DNA of 33,629 bases from Flavobacterium sp. I-STPP5a (GCF_009764685.1 NZ_VHLM01000026.1:1-33629), one strand, 5' to 3'; shown: positions 16,429-24,375, numbered from the stretch's first letter. Notes: generated by a model not told the origin, from the letters alone. Numbers and translations: made by a program.

Positions 16429-18624
16429 ATGAATTCAAACGAAATTGACATACACAAAGAATTAAAGAAGTATTTTGGCTTTAGCCAATTTAAGGGATTG
16501 CAAGAGCAAGTGATCAAGAGCATCCTAAATCAGCAAAATACATTTGTGATTATGCCTACTGGTGGAGGAAAATCACTTTGTTATCAATTGCCAGCTTTAA
16601 TTCAAGAGGGAACTGCAATCGTGGTATCGCCTCTTATTGCATTAATGAAGAACCAAGTCGATGCTATCCGAAGCCTTTCTTCAGAGAATGGTATTGCGCA
16701 CGTATTAAATTCATCGTTAAATAAAACGGAGATTACTCAAGTGAAAAAAGACATTTCGTCTGGTTTAACCAAGCTTTTGTATGTGGCTCCCGAGTCTTTA
16801 ACAAAAGAAGAATATGTGACTTTTTTAAAAAGTGTCACCATTTCATTTGTTGCTATTGATGAAGCGCACTGTATTTCAGAATGGGGTCATGATTTTAGAC
16901 CCGAGTATAGAAATCTAAAACACATCATCAAGCAATTGGGGGATGTACCTATTATAGGGCTTACGGCTACAGCTACACCAAAAGTGCAAGAGGATATCTT
17001 GAAAAATTTGGATATGTCTGATGCGACAACTTTTAAAGCCTCGTTCAATAGACCCAATTTATATTACGAAGTACGTACAAAGACAAAAAATATAGAGTCG
17101 GATATCATTCGATTTATAAAACAACACAAAGGAAAATCAGGTATTATTTATTGCTTAAGCCGTAAAAAAGTTGAAGCAATTGCCGAAGTTTTACAAGTTA
17201 ATGGTATATCTGCTGTTCCCTACCATGCCGGTCTAGATGCTAAAACTAGAGCCAAACACCAAGACATGTTTTTAATGGAAGATGTTGATGTTGTGGTGGC
17301 AACCATTGCTTTTGGGATGGGTATTGATAAGCCCGATGTTCGGTTTGTAATTCACCATGACATCCCTAAATCACTTGAAAGTTATTATCAAGAAACGGGT
17401 CGTGCGGGTCGTGATGGAGGAGAAGGACACTGCCTAGCCTACTATTCTTATAAAGATGTAGAAAAACTTGAGAAATTCATGTCTGGTAAACCAGTTGCCG
17501 AACAAGAAATTGGTTTTGCATTGCTACAAGAAGTGGTGGCTTACGCCGAAACGTCTATGTCTAGACGAAGGTTTTTATTGCATTATTTTGGGGAAGAGTT
17601 TGATGATGTTACCGGTGAAGGAGCTGATATGGATGATAATGTACGTAATCCTAAAACAAAAGTTGAAGCTAAAGATCAAGTAGTACAGCTCTTGCAAGTA
17701 GTTCGGGACACCAAACATTTGTATAAATCAAAAGAAGTTGTTTTTACATTAATAGGTCGTGTCAACGCCGTAATTAAAGCACATAGAACCGATACGCAAT
17801 CTTTTTTTGGTTGTGGTGCAAATCACGATGAAAAGTACTGGATGGCGTTGTTAAGACAGGTTTTAGTAGCAGGATTTTTGTCTAAAGATATTGAGACCTA
17901 CGGTATTGTAAAAGTCACCAATAATGGATTGAGCTACCTTGAAAATCCGCACTCTTTTATGATGTCTGAAGATCATGAATACAATGAAACGGTTGATGAA
18001 GCAATAGTAACAGCAGCCAAATCAACAGGTGTTGCCGATGAGGTTTTAATGGGGATGTTACGAGATTTACGTAAAAAAGTGGCTAAGAAAATAGGGGTTC
18101 CACCATTTGTAGTTTTCCAAGATCCATCTCTTGAGGACATGGCTTTAAAGTATCCTATAACACAAGATGAGATGATAAACATTCATGGAGTGGGTGAGGG
18201 TAAAGCTAAAAAATACGGAAAAGATTTCTTAGAATTGATAAGTCGCTATGTTGAAGACAACGACATTGTAAGACCAGAAGATTTAGTAGTTAAATCAACC
18301 GGAGTAAACTCTGTAAATAAGTTATACATTATTCAAAACATAGATAGAAAATTATCCTTAGATGATATTGCCTCTGCCAAGGGGATAAATATGGATGCTT
18401 TATTAAAAGAAATGGAGCAGATTGTGTACTCAGGGACTAAATTGAATATCAATTATTGGATTGATGAAATGCTTGATGAGGATCAACAAGAGGAGATTCA
18501 CGATTATTTTATGGAATCAGAGTCAGATAATATTGAGGCAGCTCTAAAAGAATTTGATGGAGATTATGATTTAGATGAATTGAGATTAATGCGCATCCAA
18601 TTTATTAGTGAAGTAGCTAATTAA
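16429..18624 (+). CDS. recQ: ATP-dependent DNA helicase RecQ
   Basis: A 731-residue 3'-to-5' DNA helicase of recombination and fork repair. The helicase core holds Walker A MPTGGGKS (residues 42-49), the box DEAHCISEWGHDFR (about 144-157), LTATATP, and motif VI QETGRAGRDG (about 320-329). A winged-helix RQC region and an HRDC-like region (YPITQDEMINIHGVGEGKAKKYG, about 578-600) follow, then a C-terminal tail of about 100 residues rich in acidic residues. The four zinc-binding cysteines that E. coli RecQ has after the helicase core are missing: the matching segment reads TSMSRRRFLLHYFGEEF and GEGADMDDN. Full length and intact. Divergent from kdsD. Confidence 0.95.
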   Translation: MNSNEIDIHKELKKYFGFSQFKGLQEQVIKSILNQQNTFVIMPTGGGKSLCYQLPALIQEGTAIVVSPLIALMKNQVDAIRSLSSENGIAHVLNSSLNKTEITQVKKDISSGLTKLLYVAPESLTKEEYVTFLKSVTISFVAIDEAHCISEWGHDFRPEYRNLKHIIKQLGDVPIIGLTATATPKVQEDILKNLDMSDATTFKASFNRPNLYYEVRTKTKNIESDIIRFIKQHKGKSGIIYCLSRKKVEAIAEVLQVNGISAVPYHAGLDAKTRAKHQDMFLMEDVDVVVATIAFGMGIDKPDVRFVIHHDIPKSLESYYQETGRAGRDGGEGHCLAYYSYKDVEKLEKFMSGKPVAEQEIGFALLQEVVAYAETSMSRRRFLLHYFGEEFDDVTGEGADMDDNVRNPKTKVEAKDQVVQLLQVVRDTKHLYKSKEVVFTLIGRVNAVIKAHRTDTQSFFGCGANHDEKYWMALLRQVLVAGFLSKDIETYGIVKVTNNGLSYLENPHSFMMSEDHEYNETVDEAIVTAAKSTGVADEVLMGMLRDLRKKVAKKIGVPPFVVFQDPSLEDMALKYPITQDEMINIHGVGEGKAKKYGKDFLELISRYVEDNDIVRPEDLVVKSTGVNSVNKLYIIQNIDRKLSLDDIASAKGINMDALLKEMEQIVYSGTKLNINYWIDEMLDEDQQEEIHDYFMESESDNIEAALKEFDGDYDLDELRLMRIQFISEVAN

Positions 18625-18774
18625 TTTCATAAAATATGTCTCTGACTTATCTGTATTTATGATGTTGATATTGTTATTTTTACCTCTGTATCCATGAAAA
18701 TGGGCTACAGCCTTTTTGTAATATAATTTTAATGTTAAAGTTATTTCTATTTTAAAGAGGGTATGTAAATTGCT

Positions 18775-19368
18775 TTATTTCCAATGTTCGGGTAAATCTT
18801 TTTCTTCATCAATGTCAGATAATTTATTCAAAGTAGAGAAAGATAGTTTTAGATTTTGAAAATCTGATATTGTGTCCATATATACAGTATCAGTGCTCCA
18901 GGTTTTATTATTGAAGACTGTTTCATGAAATTGGTTCATTCCTAATAGATAATACCCACCATCAAATGTTGGGCCTATAACGGTTTCATTCGTTTCTAAT
19001 GCTAAAAATGCTTTTTCAATAATGTCAGAAGTGAGTTCATAACAATCACTCCCAATAATACAAACCGATTCATATCCTAAGCAAAAAATTTCTTGAAAAG
19101 CGTTTGCCATTCTAGCGCCTAAGTCATCACCATGTTGTACTTTTTTGTGAAACGAACCTGTATTCCATTGGTCTTCTATTGTAATTGAATCCGAATAGAA
19201 TACAAACTTGTCCGCTTGAACTGAAGTAACAATTGCTTGGGTGTGCACTAATAATTTTTTGTAAATGTAAAGTGCTTTTTCGTTACCAATAGTCTTGGCA
19301 AGTCGTGTTTTGACTTTTCCTAGTTCAGGATTTTTAGTAAAAAGAATGATAGCTTTCTTGTTTTGCAT
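18775..19368 (-). CDS. TIGR04282-family arsenosugar biosynthesis glycosyltransferase
   Basis: A 197-residue single-domain GT-A-like nucleotidyl/glycosyltransferase. The N-terminal IILFTKNPELGKVKTRLAKT is the family signature (phosphate-binding Lys and Arg). Further blocks are GDDLGARMANAF, CIIGSDCYELT with the likely metal-binding Asp near residue 106, and PTFDGGYYLLGM. The protein ends in the common DIDEEKDL. The name comes from its repeated co-occurrence with arsS and arsM; the exact reaction is not settled to my knowledge. It ends the arsenosugar run, separated from arsM by 53 bp that contain a perfect hairpin, so its level may differ from the upstream genes. Confidence 0.88.
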   Translation of the reverse strand: MQNKKAIILFTKNPELGKVKTRLAKTIGNEKALYIYKKLLVHTQAIVTSVQADKFVFYSDSITIEDQWNTGSFHKKVQHGDDLGARMANAFQEIFCLGYESVCIIGSDCYELTSDIIEKAFLALETNETVIGPTFDGGYYLLGMNQFHETVFNNKTWSTDTVYMDTISDFQNLKLSFSTLNKLSDIDEEKDLPEHWK

Positions 19369-19383
19369 AAAAAGGTAATAAGT

Positions 19384-19414
19384 AAAGCTGCAGTACTAAG
19401 ACTCCTGCAGCTTT
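19384..19414 (-). terminator. Hairpin between arsM and the TIGR04282 gene
   Basis: Perfect 10-bp arms AAAGCTGCAG (19384-19393) and CTGCAGCTTT (19405-19414) with an 11-nt loop, 7 bp beyond the arsM stop. There is no strong T-run on the minus strand after it. It may be a partial terminator, an attenuator or an mRNA-processing or stabilising stem inside the operon. Confidence 0.55.
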
Positions 19415-19421
19415 AGAGTTT

Positions 19422-20393
19422 TTAGCAACATCCACCTCCGTTGTAGTGAAACGTTGATTCACTTATAAAAACATCACTTCTGTTTAAATCGGCTAGTGCT
19501 TGTGCTGTTTTGTCACAGACTGCTAGAGGTTGATTTTTCATCAAGACATGTCCTTTTTTATCATCAAAATAATCGTCTTTGCCATAAAAAATAGCTGCTT
19601 TTCCTGTAAATACACACGCTCCATCGCTAGGCATAGGATCTTTTATAGCGCAAACTTCAATACTCTCAATAAAAATTAATTCATCGGTAGCATAATTTTC
19701 AGGGTCTAAAATTCGATACGGTCTTCGACTTCTAATTTCTATAGTTCCAAAACCTACATCTGTCAACATTTTAATATACTCCTTGATTGGGATACTCCCG
19801 CTCAAACAAAGTGCTCTTAAATGGTCATCATTTCTAAGAGTTTCGTTCATTTCTTGTTCACAGGTTGGATCACTCATTACCAATCTTCCGTGAGGTTTGA
19901 GTACCCGATACATTTCTTCAAGTGCTTTTCTTAAATCATCAGTTTTAAAAATATTGAACAAGCAATTTTGAGCAGCAATATCAATACTTTCGTTTTCGAT
20001 AGGTAGGTTTAATGCATCTCCTTTTTTCAATTCGACAAATTCACTTTTGAACCAGTCGTTTTCCTGCTCTGCAATTTTAAAATTTTGTTTGGATGCTTCC
20101 AGCATTTCATCAACAACATCAACACCAATCACGCCACCTTTTTGACGCGAAAAATAAGAGAATTGAAGCAATTCCATACCACCACCTACGCCTACATATA
20201 ATATTTTTGGATTGTTGATTAAGTCTTGAGCCGAAATGGTACTGCCACAACCATAATTCATTTCTTGCATTATTTTTGGAATTTCTAAGCCAGGAAATTT
20301 CCATATTGGTGTTGTTGTACAGCACAGTCCTATATCGGGAGTAAGTGCTGCATCTCGGTATAAATTCACTGTTGCGTCTAAATAATTTTCCAT
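19422..20393 (-). CDS. arsM: Arsenite methyltransferase ArsM, arsenosugar type
   Basis: A 323-residue SAM-dependent As(III) methyltransferase, supplying methylated arsenic for ArsS. The SAM-binding loop is ILYVGVGGGM (64-73), with GVDVVDEML (90-98) and KGDALNLPIE downstream. Three cysteines stand where eukaryotic and bacterial ArsM enzymes bind arsenic: Cys49 in NYGCGS, Cys144 in AAQNCLFN and Cys196 in RALCLSGS. A CC pair is at 24-25 (GLCCTTTP), and the protein ends GGGCC. I use the ATG at 20393 rather than 20486 because the longer version runs into the aquaporin gene; the gap is then 8 bp, as at other junctions of this run. High confidence in the family; the end product (mono- or dimethyl) is not shown by sequence. 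Confidence 0.9.
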   Translation of the reverse strand: MENYLDATVNLYRDAALTPDIGLCCTTTPIWKFPGLEIPKIMQEMNYGCGSTISAQDLINNPKILYVGVGGGMELLQFSYFSRQKGGVIGVDVVDEMLEASKQNFKIAEQENDWFKSEFVELKKGDALNLPIENESIDIAAQNCLFNIFKTDDLRKALEEMYRVLKPHGRLVMSDPTCEQEMNETLRNDDHLRALCLSGSIPIKEYIKMLTDVGFGTIEIRSRRPYRILDPENYATDELIFIESIEVCAIKDPMPSDGACVFTGKAAIFYGKDDYFDDKKGHVLMKNQPLAVCDKTAQALADLNRSDVFISESTFHYNGGGCC

Positions 20394-20401
20394 ATTTGTT
20401 A

Positions 20402-21052
20402 CTATAAGTTTTTTTCTTTTAAAATGGTTTTCCATGTAATTGAGGCAAGAATAGTTGCTGCAATAGGAGCTACAATATATAGCCATTGTGAATTCAAATT
20501 ACCAGAAACTAGCGCAGGCGCCAGAGATCTAATGGGATTCATAGAGGCGCCAGATATAGGTCCTGCAAACATGGCTTCGAGTAATACAACTCCTCCAATG
20601 GCAATCCCAGCAAAAGGAGAATGTTCTTTGTTTCCTAAGGCTACTGTTAAAATGACAAGCATTAAAATAAAGGTCAGAATGAATTCTAATACAAATGACT
20701 GACCATCAGTACCGGATGGAATTGTTCCGCCTAAGCCACTATTCTTTGGGAATAATAATTTGAGTGTTGTACTGGCTGCTAATCCGCCTAAAATTTGAGA
20801 AATCAAATAAAAAGGCAATTTTTTTATTGGAAGTATTTTCAAAAAAGCGAATGCAATACTTACGGCTGGATTCATGTGTGCTCCAGATATTTGTCCGAAA
20901 CCATAAATTAACCCCATTACAATTAACCCAAAAGTGATGCAAATACCCACATGAGTAACGCTACCATTTGTTTCTTGATTGATAATAATAGCACCAGTAC
21001 CGCAAAACACGAGTATGTAGGTACATAAAAATTCGGAAATATTTTCTCTCAT
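20402..21052 (-). CDS. Aquaporin/MIP channel of the arsenosugar cluster
   Basis: A 216-residue MIP-family channel with six membrane helices and two half-helices. The first pore motif is a standard NPA (61-63, GAHMNPAVS). The second is NPI (172-174, GASMNPIRS) instead of NPA, with the selectivity-filter Arg at 175 kept. MIP channels next to ars genes (AqpS in rhizobia) pass arsenite or methylated arsenicals. Its place between arsS and arsM, with gaps of 9 and 8 bp, argues for transport of arsenite or an arsenosugar intermediate. Direction and substrate cannot be read from sequence. Confidence 0.88.
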   Translation of the reverse strand: MRENISEFLCTYILVFCGTGAIIINQETNGSVTHVGICITFGLIVMGLIYGFGQISGAHMNPAVSIAFAFLKILPIKKLPFYLISQILGGLAASTTLKLLFPKNSGLGGTIPSGTDGQSFVLEFILTFILMLVILTVALGNKEHSPFAGIAIGGVVLLEAMFAGPISGASMNPIRSLAPALVSGNLNSQWLYIVAPIAATILASITWKTILKEKNL

Positions 21053-21061
21053 AGTTTTATT

Positions 21062-22129
21062 TTAGGCAACAGCACCACCACAACTGCTTCCCGAACCTGC
21101 GGTACAGCCATAACAATGATTGTTTACAATAATAGTCCTGTTTAAAAGGGCATTTGAATCAAAATTACTAATGTGCTGCGCGTCTTTGCAAGTAACTTTT
21201 AACTCTAGCATTTGGTTGAAATCACAATCATAAATATAACCGTCCCAACCTATAGAAATGGTATTTCTACACATCACATTTTGAGCAGCTAAAGGGTTAA
21301 AAGAATCAATGAGTTTGGTCATGTAATCTTCATAATTACCTGACGAAATCAAATAATCTAAGTATCGGCTCACAGGCAGATTAGTTATGGCAAATAGATT
21401 GTTAAATTCAATTCCAAAATCTTTTTGCAAAGCTGTTTTGTATTCTTTTTCCAATGCATTTTGGTCAGGTGGTAAAAAAGCTCCTGCCGGATTGTACACT
21501 AAATTTAGTTTTAAACCAGAATCAGTTTTGCCGTAACCCACCGCATTGAGCATTTTTAAAGCTTTTATGGAGCTTTCAAAAACGCCATCACCTCTTTGTT
21601 TGTCGGTTCTATTTTTAGAATAAAACGGTAATGATGAGATGACCTCTATTTGGTGTTGTTTAAAAAATTCGGGTAAGTAGTTGTATTTTTTATTGGCGGT
21701 AATGATAGTCAAGTTACAACGCACATACATTTGAATTCCAAGTTTACTCACTTCTTCTATAAACCATCTAAAATTAGGATTCATTTCTGGTGCGCCACCA
21801 GTCATGTCTACTATTTTAAAGTTAGGATTGACTTTTAAAACTTCCAGAATAACTTCCATCGTTTCTTTGGTCATGATTTCTTTCCGATCTGGACCAGCAT
21901 CTACGTGACAATGTGTGCAAACTTGATTGCACATTTTACCCAAATTAATTTGAAAAATTTCCAAACTTGTAGGTTTTAGTGGGCTTAAGCCAATGGTTTG
22001 TAACTGGGTTTTAAACGGGGTAAACAAATCTGGGTTTTGTTCTAGAACGTCTATTTGATGTGCTGCCTTAGAAAGTATGTTTTCATTTGCTTTGAGAGAT
22101 TTTAATTTAACTTTTACAAATTCGCTCAT
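21062..22129 (-). CDS. arsS: Arsenosugar biosynthesis radical SAM protein ArsS
   Basis: A 355-residue radical SAM enzyme. The cluster motif CNQVCTHC gives Cys67, Cys71 and Cys74 (CxxxCxxC), followed by HVDAGPDRKE typical of ArsS. TGGAPEMNPNF is the GGE-like SAM-binding element. The C-terminal part is Cys-rich: CRNTISIGWDGYIYDCDFNQ and the final CYGCTAGSGSSCGGA. ArsS is known to join a 5'-deoxyadenosyl group to dimethylarsenite, giving 5'-deoxy-5'-dimethylarsinoyl-adenosine. Some relatives carry selenocysteine in the C-terminal motif; here all these positions are plain Cys codons. Its start overlaps the stop of the AhpD-like gene by 4 bp. Confidence 0.93.
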   Translation of the reverse strand: MSEFVKVKLKSLKANENILSKAAHQIDVLEQNPDLFTPFKTQLQTIGLSPLKPTSLEIFQINLGKMCNQVCTHCHVDAGPDRKEIMTKETMEVILEVLKVNPNFKIVDMTGGAPEMNPNFRWFIEEVSKLGIQMYVRCNLTIITANKKYNYLPEFFKQHQIEVISSLPFYSKNRTDKQRGDGVFESSIKALKMLNAVGYGKTDSGLKLNLVYNPAGAFLPPDQNALEKEYKTALQKDFGIEFNNLFAITNLPVSRYLDYLISSGNYEDYMTKLIDSFNPLAAQNVMCRNTISIGWDGYIYDCDFNQMLELKVTCKDAQHISNFDSNALLNRTIIVNNHCYGCTAGSGSSCGGAVA

Positions 22130-22461
22130 AAACTAATTTTCTTGACTTTATTCATCATTTGAACTCCGTGTACTAAACTTGCTCCACCTCGAATGGCTGC
22201 TGCAACATGCACAGCCTCCATCATTTGTCCTTCGCTATACCCTTTTTCATAGGCATCAGAACTGTAAGCATCAATGCAATACGGACATTGAACGGCATGC
22301 GCTACAGCAAGTGCAATCAGGGATTTTTCTCTAGCTGTCAATTCACCTTCTTTGAAAACTTCTCCGTAATAGCCAAAGAATTTTTCGCCCATTTCTTTTT
22401 GAAATTCAACTATGTTACCAAATTTTTTTAAATCGTCTGAGTTGTAATAATTTTTGTCCAT
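22126..22461 (-). CDS. Arsenosugar biosynthesis-associated peroxidase-like protein (AhpD family)
   Basis: A 111-residue AhpD-core protein with CPYCIDAYSSDAYEKG (CxxC, then Asp/Ser where classical AhpD has His) and SEGQMMEAVHVAAAIRGGA. The N-terminal segment FGNIVEFQKEMGEKFFGYY is typical of the version that accompanies arsS. It probably handles thiol or peroxide chemistry on arsenic intermediates, for example keeping As in the trivalent state, but no reaction is proven. It overlaps arsS by 4 bp and follows the DUF547 gene by 8 bp, so it is in the same operon. Confidence 0.88.
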   Translation of the reverse strand: MDKNYYNSDDLKKFGNIVEFQKEMGEKFFGYYGEVFKEGELTAREKSLIALAVAHAVQCPYCIDAYSSDAYEKGYSEGQMMEAVHVAAAIRGGASLVHGVQMMNKVKKISL

Positions 22462-22469
22462 GTGTATTT

Positions 22470-23219
22470 TTAGTTTTTAAAGTTTTCTAGAAATAAACTC
22501 CAATCGTATTCGTTGTACTCTAGTTTAGGATTTACATTTTCGGGTATGATTTTTAAATCTTGGCAAATTTTTAAAATTGCTTTTTTGTCTCCAAAATCTC
22601 CTCTAAACCAGCTCATCAATACAGGAACTCGCAAGATGTTTTTCTCTTTATCATAACTTGCGTCACCTGTTAAATAACTTTTTGTGGCAACGTCAAGTTG
22701 CTGATTGATTTTTTTTGGATCATAAAAAAAGATAGGAGGACAGCTTTTAGCACCGCAATTCAAACTAAAATGGATGCGGTAATCTAATTTGTCAACACGG
22801 AATTTTTTTTCAAGTTTTGGTGGAAAAACTTTATTCAATTTCCCCACATTGTACTTAACATTTGATTTTCTTAAAAAAACATGTTCTATATCGTCAAGGC
22901 TCAATTCGTTGCCGGCAAGTACAAATTGCTTTGATGTGAAAAAAGCACTTCGACTCTTGTATTTTTCGGGATCTTTTTTCAAAGCGTAATTTGTAAATCC
23001 ATTGTAAAGATTTATGAAGAATGCTTTTTTAAGATCGTCATTTGTAAGTTGATTAATTAAGTCTGTTTCGTTTGCATTTGCAATTAGCGTAACAAATTCT
23101 TTGGTATTGCCTTCTCCAAATTTTGCTGCTTCAATAAAGTCTTGTGATATTTTTACGTAGTCTTTTGGTTGTGCTATAAGTATTTGGGTAAAACAAAGTA
23201 ATATTAGTAGGTTTTTCAT
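22470..23219 (-). CDS. Exported DUF547 protein heading the arsenosugar operon
   Basis: A 249-residue DUF547 protein with signal peptide MKNLLILLCFTQILIAQ, so it acts outside the inner membrane. The signature is AFFINLYNGFTNYALKK, the core RIHFSLNCGAKSCPPI (with Cys pair) and LPVLMSWFRGDFG-like RVPVLMSWFRGDFGD. The fold resembles transglutaminase/papain-like proteins, but no reaction is established. The ATG at 23219 was chosen over 23267 because it begins the signal peptide and lies just after the promoter. It is separated by 8 bp from the peroxidase-like gene, so it is likely to serve the arsenosugar pathway or its uptake or release. Confidence 0.85.
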   Translation of the reverse strand: MKNLLILLCFTQILIAQPKDYVKISQDFIEAAKFGEGNTKEFVTLIANANETDLINQLTNDDLKKAFFINLYNGFTNYALKKDPEKYKSRSAFFTSKQFVLAGNELSLDDIEHVFLRKSNVKYNVGKLNKVFPPKLEKKFRVDKLDYRIHFSLNCGAKSCPPIFFYDPKKINQQLDVATKSYLTGDASYDKEKNILRVPVLMSWFRGDFGDKKAILKICQDLKIIPENVNPKLEYNEYDWSLFLENFKN

Positions 23220-23232
23220 AGCGTGGGTTTTT

Positions 23233-23264
23233 GTAAATTTATTATTATTTACGAAATTTACCAA
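23233..23264 (-). promoter_or_regulatory. Promoter and inverted repeat before the arsenosugar operon
   Basis: On the minus strand TTG (23262-23264) and TAAATTTA (23234-23241) are 20 bp apart, one base off TTG-N20-TAnnTTTG. A perfect 8-bp inverted repeat GTAAATTT (23233-23240) / AAATTTAC (23254-23261) with a 13-bp spacer overlaps the whole promoter, a plausible operator. The same 62-bp gap separates this operon from the divergent phosphorylase gene. Confidence 0.45.
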
Positions 23265-23281
23265 CAATAGTTTTTTTTAAC

Positions 23282-24103
23282 ATGACATATTTAGCACAAA
23301 TTTCACAATCAGCTGATTTTTTAATTTCTAAAGGAATTTTAAATCCAGAGGTAGGCGTAGTACTTGGAACAGGCTTAGGAAAATTTTTAGATTATTTGGT
23401 AGTAGAACAAGAAATAGATTATGCTGATATTCCGCATTTTCCGGTCTCTACTGTTGAGTTTCATAAAGGTAAGTTGCTCTTTGGATCTATTGGGTCTAAA
23501 AAAGTGATTGCTATGCAAGGCCGTTTTCATCTATACGAAGGATACACTTTACAGCAAGTTACTTTTCCTATTAGGGTTCTACAAAAATTAGGTATAAAGC
23601 ATTTGTTGTTGAGCAATGCTGCAGGCGGAATCAATAAAGATTTCAAAAAAGGAGATTTAATTTTACTTGACGATCACATCAATTTGCAAGGCGGAAGTCC
23701 GCTTTCTGGCTTGAATAGTTTTGAATACGGTGGTATTTTTCCAGATATGAGTGCACCTTATGATGAGACGCTAAATAATATTTTACTAACCGAAGCTAGT
23801 AAAATGGAATTGTCACTAAAAAAAGGGGTGTATGCTTCAGTTTATGGTCCACAATTAGAAACTAGGGCAGAGTATCGCTATCTTGGTAGAATTGGGGCAG
23901 ATATGGTAGGAATGAGTACAACGCCCGAGGTTATTGTAGCCAATCAATTAAAATTGCCATGCGCTGCCGTAAGTGTAATTACTGACGAGTGCGACCCTGA
24001 TCAATTAAAACCTGTTGATATTGCCGAAATTATTGCAATAGCTGGTACATCAGATGAAAAATTGAGTCAGTTATTCTTTGAAACCATTCACAGTATCGTC
24101 TAG
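23282..24103 (+). CDS. Purine nucleoside phosphorylase
   Basis: A 273-residue trimeric-type (PNP/MTAP, NP-II) phosphorylase. Visible elements are VVLGTGLGKF (phosphate site), AMQGRFHLYEGY (about 79-90), LLSNAAGGIN (about 112-121), the purine pocket TRAEYRYLGRIGADMVGMST (Glu and Met) and VSVITDECDP (about 236-245, the Asn of other PNPs replaced by Asp/Glu). It cleaves purine nucleosides to ribose-1-phosphate and base. Placement divergent from the arsenosugar operon, sharing the 62-bp promoter gap, makes it a good candidate to remove adenine from the ArsS product, but it could equally be an ordinary salvage gene. Convergent with a small gene 2 bp downstream. Confidence 0.92.
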   Translation: MTYLAQISQSADFLISKGILNPEVGVVLGTGLGKFLDYLVVEQEIDYADIPHFPVSTVEFHKGKLLFGSIGSKKVIAMQGRFHLYEGYTLQQVTFPIRVLQKLGIKHLLLSNAAGGINKDFKKGDLILLDDHINLQGGSPLSGLNSFEYGGIFPDMSAPYDETLNNILLTEASKMELSLKKGVYASVYGPQLETRAEYRYLGRIGADMVGMSTTPEVIVANQLKLPCAAVSVITDECDPDQLKPVDIAEIIAIAGTSDEKLSQLFFETIHSIV

Positions 24104-24105
24104 TA

Positions 24106-24345
24106 TTATTCGACATACAATTCGCCGCGATGTGGTTTTAAGGCATCACGCACTTGAATCATGTGCTCATCAGTAACCACCATAAATGCTATAGCTTGCA
24201 TTTCGCCATGAATTTCGAATCCTGTGATTTGCAAAGGTAATTTTTCAATTGCAATGTATTCCTTGAGATGAATTTCATGGTGTTCTGCAGTTTTTGCAGC
24301 ACTAGGACCACGAAAATCCCAAATTAATTTTATTTTACGAGACAT
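24106..24345 (-). CDS. Small conserved hypothetical protein
   Basis: A 79-residue protein MSRKIKLIWDFRGPSAAKTA.., with His-rich AEHHEIHLKEYI and the C-terminal RDALKPHRGELYVE. No signal peptide or membrane helix. I have the impression that it is conserved in Bacteroidota, but I know no function; the size and alternating pattern suggest a compact alpha/beta fold. The ATG at 24345 was chosen over 24378 because a TAACTTTG -7 box (24376-24383) overlaps the longer start. Its stop is 2 bp from that of the phosphorylase. Confidence 0.7.
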   Translation of the reverse strand: MSRKIKLIWDFRGPSAAKTAEHHEIHLKEYIAIEKLPLQITGFEIHGEMQAIAFMVVTDEHMIQVRDALKPHRGELYVE

Positions 24346-24375
24346 GTATTCTTTATTTTGAACTTGTTTTGATGT

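Noticed and set aside
18625..18774. Terminator between recQ and the TIGR04282 gene
   Set aside because: Only a GGCT/AGCC pair with a 2-nt gap is visible; it cannot form a proper hairpin loop.
21062..22129. ArsS as a selenoprotein
   Set aside because: The C-terminal positions that can be selenocysteine in relatives are ordinary Cys codons here, and the gene ends at a normal stop right after GGAVA.
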